Origin: Dehalococcoidales bacterium
Lineage (GTDB): Bacteria > Chloroflexota > Dehalococcoidia > Dehalococcoidales > Fen-1064
Direction of reading: 5' to 3'
DNA: 9,321 nucleotides
Assembly (NCBI GenBank): GCA_030667735.1
Contig: DAOUVG010000037.1
Location: forward strand, 1-9,321
Part shown: positions 1 to 6,551 of the stretch, in pieces
Numbering within the stretch: the stretch's first letter is position 1
Layout of the letters: each line of letters opens with the position of its first letter
The notes under the pieces: model-generated
Database searches by the model: none
Seen by the model: only the letters and a program-made list of their open reading frames with translations
What the model was told of the DNA's origin: nothing
Translations under genes and position numbers: made by a program

Positions 1-1009
1 CATGGTGTATCAGGGGAACCAGTGTGCGGCATATCCTGTCTTCATCCCATCCGTTTTCATACAACGTTACAACCAGGCTGACAATCAAACCGGAACGATT
101 ACCCCTCTCCACGAACTCCTTCTGAATATCACCTAGACGCGCAAGGTCGGCGTCCAGCTTTTCCTCCAACTCCTGAGCATGTTTTCCCCATGTAGACAAC
201 TTCAGCGGAGCAGAATACCGGTCCCTGATTGTCGTTCTCACACCACGATAGACGCGCCATGCAATCAGACAGACAATCCCCCATTCGACAATAGGCATAT
301 AGGTGAAATTATCTGCTATCAGTGGTCGAATCAGCGCTACGTACGAATACAGTAGTGCGCCGAGGACAAACATCCGTAAGTGCGACTGGGCCATCCACTG
401 GCAAGCATCAACCACAAACCTGGTCTTTGAATATTCCCCATATTTAGCCAGTGAGGATGCGGCGCTTGCCACAAATCCGACTAGTATTCCCACCCCGACC
501 GACGGTGCAAATTCCCACCATTGGTCAAAGGGGCGTATGATACTAAATATGGCGCATCCAACCATCGAGAAGCCTATTGCTCTGGTTGCCGGACTTGCCC
601 AACCTGACTCTCCATGTTCGCCGAGTATGCCGCCTATCCCGTTAATAGTAATGCCAGCGACACAGAGAACTACGTAACCGCCCAGAGTGCTGACTAAAGA
701 TAAAATGGTGTCCCCAACTACCGATAGCATACTTGCCCAGCTCACAAGCATGTACAATACGACTGCAAAAAAAACCCCGCTAAGGCTGTATGCCAGCAGT
801 TTCCCTGCCAGTCCGGGCATAAATATCTTTGCGAGCTTTCCCCCTAATCTGAGAACCAAAAAAGCAATGACAGGTCCAATGAAGTAGGACAAGTCTAATG
901 AGAAGTAGTTAAAGACAGGGCCGGAGCGTCCCAGTAAGAAAGCCGCCAGCCCACTCAGAACGATGCAGGTAAGTGTTGGTACTATTGCCTTTCTAAGTTC
1001 CTTCTCCAT
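1..1009 (-). CDS. Polytopic membrane protein of unknown function (C-terminus cut by window edge)
   Basis: An open frame of 336 codons runs from an ATG at 1009 to the left edge with no stop. I do not recognise the family. By eye it has about eight hydrophobic segments, near residues 8-27, 40-55, 69-91, 103-129, 141-158, 166-187, 209-231 and 237-255. A charged, probably cytoplasmic tail follows from about residue 256, with a Glu/Lys/Leu-rich helical stretch at about 277-302. The start is well supported: GGAGGG at 1014-1019 sits 4 nt upstream of the ATG. The ATG lies inside the 3' end of the transglutaminase gene (17-bp overlap, different frame), so the two are probably cotranscribed and translationally coupled. 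I infer a role in the same envelope process. Because the canonical TgpA N-terminal membrane bundle is absent from the neighbour, this protein could be its membrane partner, but nothing in the sequence proves that. Confidence 0.85.
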   Translation of the reverse strand, partial: MEKELRKAIVPTLTCIVLSGLAAFLLGRSGPVFNYFSLDLSYFIGPVIAFLVLRLGGKLAKIFMPGLAGKLLAYSLSGVFFAVVLYMLVSWASMLSVVGDTILSLVSTLGGYVVLCVAGITINGIGGILGEHGESGWASPATRAIGFSMVGCAIFSIIRPFDQWWEFAPSVGVGILVGFVASAASSLAKYGEYSKTRFVVDACQWMAQSHLRMFVLGALLYSYVALIRPLIADNFTYMPIVEWGIVCLIAWRVYRGVRTTIRDRYSAPLKLSTWGKHAQELEEKLDADLARLGDIQKEFVERGNRSGLIVSLVVTLYENGWDEDRICRTLVPLIHH

Positions 1010-4000
1010 TTTGCCCTCCGTGGGAATCCCGCACTTGCGCCAGCGATAGAAACGCCTCTTCGTATCGCCTTCTACCGATATGGTGTGTACTGTAATCCGC
1101 TTCCTCAAAGCAGCCGACAAGCGTGTCCAACGCAGTACTATCAACACCCTGGAGTTTTTGGCTGATAGTCTCCTCGATTTCACGAGGTGTGGACCCAACA
1201 GGCAGTATGGCACCATTGGCTGGTGCCCATTCCCTGAGTATAGCGAATAGCGCTACAATCTCTTCGCGATAATCGACAACCCTTATTATCCTCGTGGCCT
1301 GTGATGGTTTGCAGGTATCATCACCATTGAACCGACACTCCATGATATACTCACCCTTGTGCTTGAAAGTGTGAGCTATATCGGCTCTGCCATCCTTGTC
1401 AGTCGCCAGTTGGTCGTTTATCTGCCCATCGATACAGGCTATGAGGTGCCTCGATGCCAAGGGCTTTCCCTGTCCATCTGTCAGCATGCACTCGATATGA
1501 AGCTCATCATCTATCCCCCACACGTCAGGAAGAGGCTCTTTTATTTGAGGAAGAACAACATTAATGCGAGTCTCTAAATTCCCTGATTCCCTCTCAGACT
1601 CGGGCAGCACAGAAGGCTGGCTCTCACTAGAGATAATATCCACCTGTGGCGGTGGTTCTTTCCTGTTCCGCTTTCGTAACATGTAACTGCCGGCCACGGC
1701 GGCACCGATAACCGGTATGAAAGCAAACACCCACCACGGGAAACCGGTACTTCTCATGAGCGGGACTTCCACCGTTCTGTCACAGGGGAGATACTGGTCG
1801 GTCCCCATGAATGCACACTTGAAAGAGAGGCTCTGTCCCGCCACATCATCGGGCACCTCAACTACTATCTGAGCCTTGCCATTCCCATCAGTAGTATCTG
1901 GCGGGTAATAACCCTCAATAAAGACACTGGCATCACCTACGGGGGTACCAGTATCGTCCTGCAATGTCATCATCGCCTTCAGTTTATCGCCTGGTGAGAT
2001 TCGTGCCGGAACCTGAACATCCAGAAATGTCCTCGACTTGACCATGACATGTTGTGTTCTGGCTCTGGCCCGTCCAGGCACTTGATACTCAATGGCATGC
2101 TGCCCCAAAGTCGTATCAGGGCTAACGTGGTGAGTAATTTCAAACTCGCCATGTTCGTCCGTTACCAACTCTGCAAGCCTCAAATCATCGAGGAGAATAA
2201 CCAGAGCTTCGTGTGGAAGTACGCCATTCTTTGTCCGGAGCACACCGCCGATGAGGGCGTCTTCACCTCGAACGAGGGTTCCATCTGTCTTTACGTCAAT
2301 CACGACTTCCAGGACCTGTATCAGTTCGCTGGCACTGGACTCCAGGTAGTATTCAAACCCTGCAAATCTCGCTTCTACTCTATGGAAGCCCACAGCGCCG
2401 AAAACGTGTTCGGTGCCAAATGCGCCGTCATTACCGGTGACCTCTCTTGATATCATAGTACCATCTATAAAAATATGAATTTCTCTTCCCGCAATGTCCC
2501 TGCCACGAATATCCCGTAGATAACCCTTTATGGGGACCGTCTCACCCGGCAGAGCCTCACCAGCAAGGTCGAGCGTTATATTGGTCGGCATCATGGCGTC
2601 TATATCCGCCGCAGCACTTGTCCCCAGGTAGTACTCGGTTCCTTTGTACTCAACCGTTATGGTGTAGGTTCCAGGTTGACTGAAGACATGGTCTAATGAG
2701 AATTGCCCGGTATCATCCGTTGTCAGATTTGTGGCTGGCGCACCGCCTGCCAGAGACACCTCCATTACCTGGTCCGGTATCGGGTCACCAAGCTCCTCCA
2801 TCAGGGTGCCAGCGATGGCCAGCGAATCACCGACTCTGACCGTGCCAGGCACGTCAAGTGTAATCGTAGTTGCTGATACAACCTTGACCTCGGGGTCACT
2901 CCAGGATTCGGCATATGTATCATCACCTCGGGCGTGAGCAATCAGTTGGTAGCCACCGACCGCCACGTCTTTACCGAGGTAGCATTCTATCTTGAAATGG
3001 CCTTCCAGGGCCCAACCCTCCCCGATAAGTGTGCCGCCCTTGTCCTTCGTCTCGTTCAGGAATATCTCGACGGCGATACCGTCAACGTCCTCACCGCCTA
3101 CAGTCCTCACCGTTCCTTCTACTTCGAAGGGGTGCCCCTTCCTGGTGACGCTGCCCGTGGCGGTAATCTCGATATGGGTTGCAATACCCGCTTTCCTTAT
3201 TTCCCCTGTCGTAAGAGGAACGTTATCCGGAGGCGTGGCATCAAATGTAATCCAGCCATATTTCACGAATGGTATCTCCGCCCAGGCATGGGCTTGACGG
3301 GCTGATACTTCCTGTTCCTCAGCCATCGGAGCAATGGCGAACCCGGTGACCAGTCTGGCTGGTATCCCTGCTGCTCTGGCAAGGACAACAAAGGCTGAGT
3401 TGAAATTGATACAGACCCCTCTTCTCTCGTCGAAAAGGAACCAGTCAACTGCTTCATGGTCCTGCGGTGCCCTTTCATACGAAAGATTATATTCGTAGTT
3501 GCCACGCAGGTAGGTCTCGATGGCTTTGGCCTTCTCATAGGGTGTATTGAGACCGTTGGTAATTTCTTTCGCAAGCTCTCCGGTGCGTTCTGTTATCACT
3601 TCTGGGATTTGAAGGTAATGCTCCTCACTAATCATCTGTCCGGCATTGAGCAAAGAGGTATTGAATACGTAGTGAGTGGTTGAGAACTCATAGGAAGTGG
3701 TGAAAGCTGACTTGGAAAAGAAGCCGAATTGAGCAGGGTAGTAACGCAGTGGGGAGTCGAGTGATACCCCGGTTGTATACAATGAGGTCGGGATGAAACC
3801 CGGGGCAAATTCAACGATGGGCGTTACGGTTATTGTATCCCGGCTGCTTGAGGAGTATTCCCTCGCTGATGCGTTGAGCTCTTCGCCATCATACCCATAG
3901 TACTCTGCATCAGACGCAATTCTCCATTCTTTCCCATCATATACTGCTAAGGCAGTTGATCTCAGTAGAGTAGTGTTCGCAGCGCCTTTCACCGTAAAGA

Positions 4001-4331
4001 CCGGGATATCAGGTGGCATGCCAGACTGGCATGCGACTGCACCGGTTCCAGTAGGTGATGGTAATATCCCAGGAACTTGCCCATTCTGCCCTCCCTCAGA
4101 TGTGACAGCTTCCCCACGGCTATCTGAATCGGGCGGTTTATCGCCATCTTTACTACTCTCAGAGCCATTACCGGCCCAGTCAATATCTGCAGGAGTCTTT
4201 GTGATAGCTTGTTCACCGGTGAGGTCTGGCAAGCGGGATAACTCACCGAGCACCGACTGTAATCCTACCAGAGCTACAATGGAGACAATAATTACAGCCA
4301 GAATTGGTAGAGCATGGTTTCTAATATTCAT
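993..4331 (-). CDS. Membrane-anchored transglutaminase-like protein with Ig-like repeats and C-terminal DUF4129-like domain
   Basis: This 1112-residue protein is predicted to be mostly extracytoplasmic. Residues 9-27 form an N-terminal membrane anchor or uncleaved signal, followed by a Gly/Ser/Pro-rich linker (about 40-100). A transglutaminase-like core spans about 255-370 with a visible Cys-His-Asp triad: C307 in GVCINF, H348 in HAWAEI and D364 in FDATP. About five Ig-like beta domains follow (385-860); several end in a G-x-x-x-Y motif (for example near 563-568 and 657-662). A second membrane helix (864-883) is followed by the basic run RKRNRK. Beyond it come another Ig-like domain (about 920-1018) and a DUF4129-like domain (about 1022-1100, with STPREIEE and CFEEADYS). 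The triad-helix-DUF4129 order resembles TgpA-type proteins, but the usual multi-helix N-terminus is missing. Family members are thought to act as proteases or crosslinking-type enzymes in the envelope; the substrate here is unknown. No Shine-Dalgarno precedes the ATG, and no other in-frame start exists before an upstream stop. Confidence 0.9.
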   Translation of the reverse strand: MNIRNHALPILAVIIVSIVALVGLQSVLGELSRLPDLTGEQAITKTPADIDWAGNGSESSKDGDKPPDSDSRGEAVTSEGGQNGQVPGILPSPTGTGAVACQSGMPPDIPVFTVKGAANTTLLRSTALAVYDGKEWRIASDAEYYGYDGEELNASAREYSSSSRDTITVTPIVEFAPGFIPTSLYTTGVSLDSPLRYYPAQFGFFSKSAFTTSYEFSTTHYVFNTSLLNAGQMISEEHYLQIPEVITERTGELAKEITNGLNTPYEKAKAIETYLRGNYEYNLSYERAPQDHEAVDWFLFDERRGVCINFNSAFVVLARAAGIPARLVTGFAIAPMAEEQEVSARQAHAWAEIPFVKYGWITFDATPPDNVPLTTGEIRKAGIATHIEITATGSVTRKGHPFEVEGTVRTVGGEDVDGIAVEIFLNETKDKGGTLIGEGWALEGHFKIECYLGKDVAVGGYQLIAHARGDDTYAESWSDPEVKVVSATTITLDVPGTVRVGDSLAIAGTLMEELGDPIPDQVMEVSLAGGAPATNLTTDDTGQFSLDHVFSQPGTYTITVEYKGTEYYLGTSAAADIDAMMPTNITLDLAGEALPGETVPIKGYLRDIRGRDIAGREIHIFIDGTMISREVTGNDGAFGTEHVFGAVGFHRVEARFAGFEYYLESSASELIQVLEVVIDVKTDGTLVRGEDALIGGVLRTKNGVLPHEALVILLDDLRLAELVTDEHGEFEITHHVSPDTTLGQHAIEYQVPGRARARTQHVMVKSRTFLDVQVPARISPGDKLKAMMTLQDDTGTPVGDASVFIEGYYPPDTTDGNGKAQIVVEVPDDVAGQSLSFKCAFMGTDQYLPCDRTVEVPLMRSTGFPWWVFAFIPVIGAAVAGSYMLRKRNRKEPPPQVDIISSESQPSVLPESERESGNLETRINVVLPQIKEPLPDVWGIDDELHIECMLTDGQGKPLASRHLIACIDGQINDQLATDKDGRADIAHTFKHKGEYIMECRFNGDDTCKPSQATRIIRVVDYREEIVALFAILREWAPANGAILPVGSTPREIEETISQKLQGVDSTALDTLVGCFEEADYSTHHIGRRRYEEAFLSLAQVRDSHGGQNGEGT
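1014..1019 (-). promoter_or_regulatory. Ribosome binding site of the membrane protein gene
   Basis: On the minus strand GGAGGG stands 4 nt before the ATG at 1009. It lies inside the coding region of the upstream transglutaminase gene, so translation of the downstream gene probably starts while ribosomes are still finishing the upstream one. It decides the start of the partial membrane protein. Confidence 0.75.
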
Positions 4332-4389
4332 GAGCCAGCAGGAGCGTGATTGCGTAACGGTGGAGACATAGTACTATTGGTTTGTATTC

Positions 4390-4427
4390 GAGATTCAAGG
4401 TAGCTCCTGCGTCTTGCCTCGAATCTC
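4390..4427 (-). promoter_or_regulatory. Leader RNA hairpin with loop complementary to the start region of the transglutaminase gene
   Basis: In minus-strand RNA the arms at 4417-4427 and 4390-4400 form 11 continuous pairs around a 16-nt loop. Ten are Watson-Crick and one is G-U; the same position is an A/C mismatch in plus-strand RNA, which favours a minus-strand transcript. The loop holds GCAGGAGC (4403-4410), the exact complement of GCTCCTGC at 4338-4345, which occupies positions -7 to -14 before the ATG. A pseudoknot could therefore cover the initiation region. No U-tract follows, so this is not a classical terminator. No known riboswitch class is recognised. Confidence 0.45.
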
Positions 4428-4482
4428 CTCATGCACCGTCACCGGCATCACGTTTGTGTACCGTTGATGTTTGTGCGTTACC

Positions 4483-4511
4483 AAAAAAATAGCAACCCTG
4501 TTTCGGGGGTC
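4483..4511 (-). terminator. Weak hairpin plus T-tract, possible terminator of the crotonase transcript
   Basis: On the minus strand GACCC (4507-4511) can pair with GGGTT (4494-4498), including one G-U pair, across an 8-nt loop. Four bases later comes a run of seven T (4483-4489). The stem is short and lies about 165 bp after the crotonase stop, so it is at best a weak intrinsic terminator. The overlap with a candidate promoter leaves the assignment open. Confidence 0.2.
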
Positions 4512-4513
4512 AA
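4486..4513 (-). promoter_or_regulatory. Second candidate promoter, alternative to the one further upstream
   Basis: Minus-strand TTGACC (4508-4513) and TATTTT (4486-4491) are separated by 16 bp and match the consensus hexamers at five and four of six positions. A start about 7 nt beyond would give a leader of roughly 150 nt that still contains the hairpin at 4390-4427. The same bases can be read as a weak terminator, so the two calls compete. Confidence 0.3.
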
Positions 4514-4530
4514 CATTAGCATCTTTGGCT

Positions 4531-4559
4531 AGCATGCGGTGTGGGGTTATGAATGTCAA
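4531..4559 (-). promoter_or_regulatory. Candidate sigma70-type promoter with perfect -35
   Basis: Minus-strand TTGACA at 4554-4559 is followed after 17 bp by CATGCT at 4531-4536, which matches TATAAT at three of six positions. The -35 and spacing are ideal and the -10 is poor. If used, it would give a leader of about 190 nt ahead of the transglutaminase gene. This is a pattern match only. Confidence 0.35.
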
Positions 4560-4674
4560 GTGAAAATACACCCACTACGATGGCAAACGATGTGAATCCC
4601 AACGATTGAACAATCCGTCATATTGTGCAGTTCTATTGCACGCAGACCGTGAGTGGCCTAGCGCCTCTGCTTGA

Positions 4675-5508
4675 TCAATCTGAATCCTCAGACTTCTTGC
4701 GGTCCTCGTGCAGGTATCTCATTGCTCTGTCAGTAAGGCCGCGGAAGCGTCCGTCCAGCGGCGTCGTGCCGGGCTGCCGAGGCTGCTGTGCTGGGTCCCG
4801 GCGGATGAAGTACTCCCCCACTGCTCTGACTGATGTCGTGAAACCCATCATGTCCAGTGTTTGATTGATGGCAAACTTGACGGTCCGTGTGTAGAACGAG
4901 CCAGTCTCGTTGACGCGTGCGGCGTAGGCCAGAGTTTCCCTTTCCAGGTCGGCAGCGGGATAGACGCGGTTGACAAAACCCCAGGTCATCGCCTCCTGGG
5001 CAGTCATGAACCGGTTTTCGTAGAGTATTTCCTTGGCTTTCCGAGCACCCACGTCCCAGGAAGTGGTGAAATAGTCGCCATAGGTGGGTATCAAGAGCGC
5101 GTCCTCGGAGGCAAAGATGAAGTCCATAGCAGAGGCGATCATCCATCCGCCATAGATGCAGTAACCGTGAACCATGGCGATCGTCGGCTTGGGCAGGTCC
5201 CTCCAGCGGAGGTGGCTGTCCACATAGATATCCCGGCTCAGTCCTGTGCCAGCGAATGCGTTGAGACTCTCTGTGCGTTTCGCTTGAGCGGCTTGCTGAT
5301 CTTCCGAGTCGAGGTCATGTCCTGCAGAGAAGGCGCTCCCCTCCCCTGAGAGGATAATCACTCCCACTTCTGGGTCACTGACGGCGGCGTTGAACGCGTC
5401 TTCCATCTCTGCCAGCATCTTCCAGCTCTGGGCGTTGAGTTTCTGAGACCGGTTGAGAATCACGCGAGCTACTGGCCCCGGTTCATACTTGATTGTCTCG
5501 TAGTCCAT
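4675..5508 (-). CDS. Crotonase-fold (enoyl-CoA hydratase/isomerase family) protein with atypical active site
   Basis: This 277-residue protein has the usual length and layout of a crotonase, a cytosolic enzyme acting on acyl-CoA thioesters. Oxyanion-hole segments are visible at FSAGHDL (residues 60-66) and GYCIYGG (115-121), followed by the TAQEAMTWGFVNRVYP block (169-184). Against canonical enoyl-CoA hydratase by eye, the first catalytic Glu (in GGGCE) is replaced by M123. The second Glu (in PEI/PEV) is missing within a loop about nine residues shorter. Simple hydration of 2-enoyl-CoA is therefore unlikely by the standard mechanism; D145 or D152 might serve instead, as Asp does in some hydrolase, synthase or isomerase members. 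The segment KAKEILYENRFMTAQEA recalls the MenB/BadI branch, but I would not name it so. GGAGGG at 5514-5519, 5 nt before the ATG, fixes the start. It follows the SDR gene after 163 bp. Confidence 0.9.
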   Translation of the reverse strand: MDYETIKYEPGPVARVILNRSQKLNAQSWKMLAEMEDAFNAAVSDPEVGVIILSGEGSAFSAGHDLDSEDQQAAQAKRTESLNAFAGTGLSRDIYVDSHLRWRDLPKPTIAMVHGYCIYGGWMIASAMDFIFASEDALLIPTYGDYFTTSWDVGARKAKEILYENRFMTAQEAMTWGFVNRVYPAADLERETLAYAARVNETGSFYTRTVKFAINQTLDMMGFTTSVRAVGEYFIRRDPAQQPRQPGTTPLDGRFRGLTDRAMRYLHEDRKKSEDSD

Positions 5509-5513
5509 ATCAT

Positions 5514-5519
5514 CCCTCC
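5514..5519 (-). promoter_or_regulatory. Ribosome binding site of the crotonase gene
   Basis: Minus-strand GGAGGG lies 5 nt before the ATG at 5508 and is the strongest Shine-Dalgarno match near this gene, supporting the chosen start. Confidence 0.7.
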
Positions 5520-5537
5520 GTCAGGCAGAATTTCCGG

Positions 5538-5559
5538 GACCCTGTCATGTGCCAGGGTC
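5538..5559. repeat. Perfect 7-bp inverted repeat in the SDR-crotonase gap
   Basis: GACCCTG (5538-5544) and CAGGGTC (5553-5559) form a perfect stem around an 8-nt loop, 30 bp upstream of the crotonase ATG. No T-tract follows on either strand, so it is not a standard intrinsic terminator. It could be a processing or stability hairpin, an operator, or chance. The rest of the 163-bp gap shows nothing I can name. Confidence 0.35.
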
Positions 5560-5671
5560 TACTACTAGCCAGCAGACGCGTACATCCCTCTATATTGCTA
5601 ACCAATTGCGGAAATGTGGTATCAGCACCAAAGAGCCTGCCGGGAAGCGTGTAGCTCAGTCACACACAGTC

Positions 5672-6433
5672 CTATGCCACTCCTCCATCTATAATAATTG
5701 TATCCCCGGTCACATAGCTGGAGGCATCCGATGCCAGGTAGACTACAGCCCCGGCTATATCCACAGATTCCCCCAGGCGGCCCAGAGAAGTACGACGCAT
5801 TGCTGCTTCCCCTGTGGACGGATCTTTCCAGAGTGCTTCACTCAATCGTGTCTTTATCACACCCGGGGCGATGGCATTGACTCTGATATTGTACTCGCCC
5901 CACTCTCTGGCCATGACTCTGGTCAGCATAATCATGCCTGCCTTGGAGACGCTATAGATGCCCTGTTGTCCTCCAGGTCTGAGTCCCCCAACCGACGCCA
6001 TGTTGATGATGCTACCACCGCCCTGCTCGCGCATAGCACCGGCCACCAATTGACTGAGTACGAAAGGCCCTTTCAGGTTTACGTTCATGGTAATATCCCA
6101 CGCCCATTCCTCGGCATCCAGAATTGGACCAAAGTAGGGGTTCGTACCGGCGTTGTTCAGAAGGATGTCAATTTTACCAAACTCAGCTTTGACCTTCTCA
6201 ACAAGACTTTTTGACTCTTCTACTTTGCCAATATGAGCAACAAGTGCCAACCCGCGCCTGCCCCTGGCCCTGATTTCTTCAGCCACCTTCTCCAGCTCAG
6301 GAAGCTTCCGACTGCTTACCACCACATCCGCCCCGGCCTCGGCGAGCGCTATTGCGCTTGCCTCACCGATACCCCGGCTACCCCCGGCCACCAGTGCCAC
6401 CTTACCCTCCAGAGAGAAATTCACAGCATTCAT
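5672..6433 (-). CDS. Classical short-chain dehydrogenase/reductase (FabG-like)
   Basis: This 253-residue cytosolic oxidoreductase matches the classical SDR length. A Rossmann nucleotide-binding motif is seen as AGGSRGIG (residues 16-23), with Ala in place of the usual first Thr, and NNAG at 93-96. The catalytic tetrad appears as N119, S147, Y160 and K164 (YSVSK at 160-164). The VNAIAPGVIKT segment (185-195) and the C-terminal TGDTIIIDGG complete the family pattern. The end of the second beta strand reads VVVSSRK, with no acidic residue and an Arg, which suggests NADP(H) preference by the usual rule. The likely reaction is interconversion of a 3-hydroxyacyl and 3-oxoacyl thioester or another secondary alcohol and ketone; the CoA-transferase and crotonase neighbours favour an acyl-CoA substrate. 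AAGGAG at 6440-6445, 6 nt before the ATG, supports the start. The substrate cannot be read from sequence, and SDRs of this type are often over-annotated as FabG. Confidence 0.92.
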   Translation of the reverse strand: MNAVNFSLEGKVALVAGGSRGIGEASAIALAEAGADVVVSSRKLPELEKVAEEIRARGRRGLALVAHIGKVEESKSLVEKVKAEFGKIDILLNNAGTNPYFGPILDAEEWAWDITMNVNLKGPFVLSQLVAGAMREQGGGSIINMASVGGLRPGGQQGIYSVSKAGMIMLTRVMAREWGEYNIRVNAIAPGVIKTRLSEALWKDPSTGEAAMRRTSLGRLGESVDIAGAVVYLASDASSYVTGDTIIIDGGVA

Positions 6434-6439
6434 GTTTGT

Positions 6440-6445
6440 CTCCTT
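6440..6445 (-). promoter_or_regulatory. Ribosome binding site of the SDR gene
   Basis: Minus-strand AAGGAG stands 6 nt before the ATG at 6433, in an otherwise A/T-rich stretch. It supports the chosen start. Confidence 0.65.
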
Positions 6446-6459
6446 TGCTATTATTTATT

Positions 6460-6487
6460 ACTGTATTTGGTGTAGCCACCACGACAA
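6460..6487 (-). promoter_or_regulatory. Low-confidence promoter candidate ahead of the SDR gene
   Basis: Minus-strand TTGTCG (6482-6487) and TACAGT (6460-6465) are 16 bp apart and each match the sigma70 consensus at four of six positions. They lie in the 118-bp gap after the small membrane protein gene. If real, the SDR and crotonase could be transcribed separately from the CoA-transferases. The gap also holds a short stem (ATGCC/GGCAT, 6530-6545) and no gene. Confidence 0.2.
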
Positions 6488-6551
6488 TTGCGCCTTCGGC
6501 TTGTCAGGAAACAGCATCACTGACGCCAGATGCCCCGGAAGGCATAGCTAG

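Larger units (their letters stand above)
4332..4674. other. 343-bp intergenic region upstream of the transglutaminase gene
   Basis: No convincing protein gene lies here on either strand. It holds, on the minus strand, two candidate sigma70-type promoters, a weak hairpin with a T-tract, a direct repeat CACAAAC (4469-4475 and 4452-4458) and a strong hairpin close to the start of the transglutaminase gene. It probably contains both the end of the crotonase transcript and the promoter and leader of the transglutaminase-membrane protein unit. This is the largest gap in the window and the most likely operon boundary. Confidence 0.6.

Noticed and set aside
2049..2450. Plus-strand open frame of 133 codons, with several similar ones between 2731 and 4371
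   Set aside because: All lie opposite the transglutaminase coding sequence and none resembles a known domain.
5651..5660. TAGCTCAGT, resembling a tRNA D-arm
   Set aside because: There is no following GG, no T-arm sequence and no cloverleaf or acceptor pairing around it.
5549..6214. Plus-strand open frame of 221 codons
   Set aside because: It overlaps the well-supported SDR gene on the other strand, is rich in Cys/His/Ser/Pro with no family motif and looks like antisense noise.
6513..6545. Overlapping short stems (GCATC/GATGC and ATGCC/GGCAT) after the small membrane protein gene
   Set aside because: Stems are only 5 bp with no T-tract; this is within chance expectation for a gap of this size.
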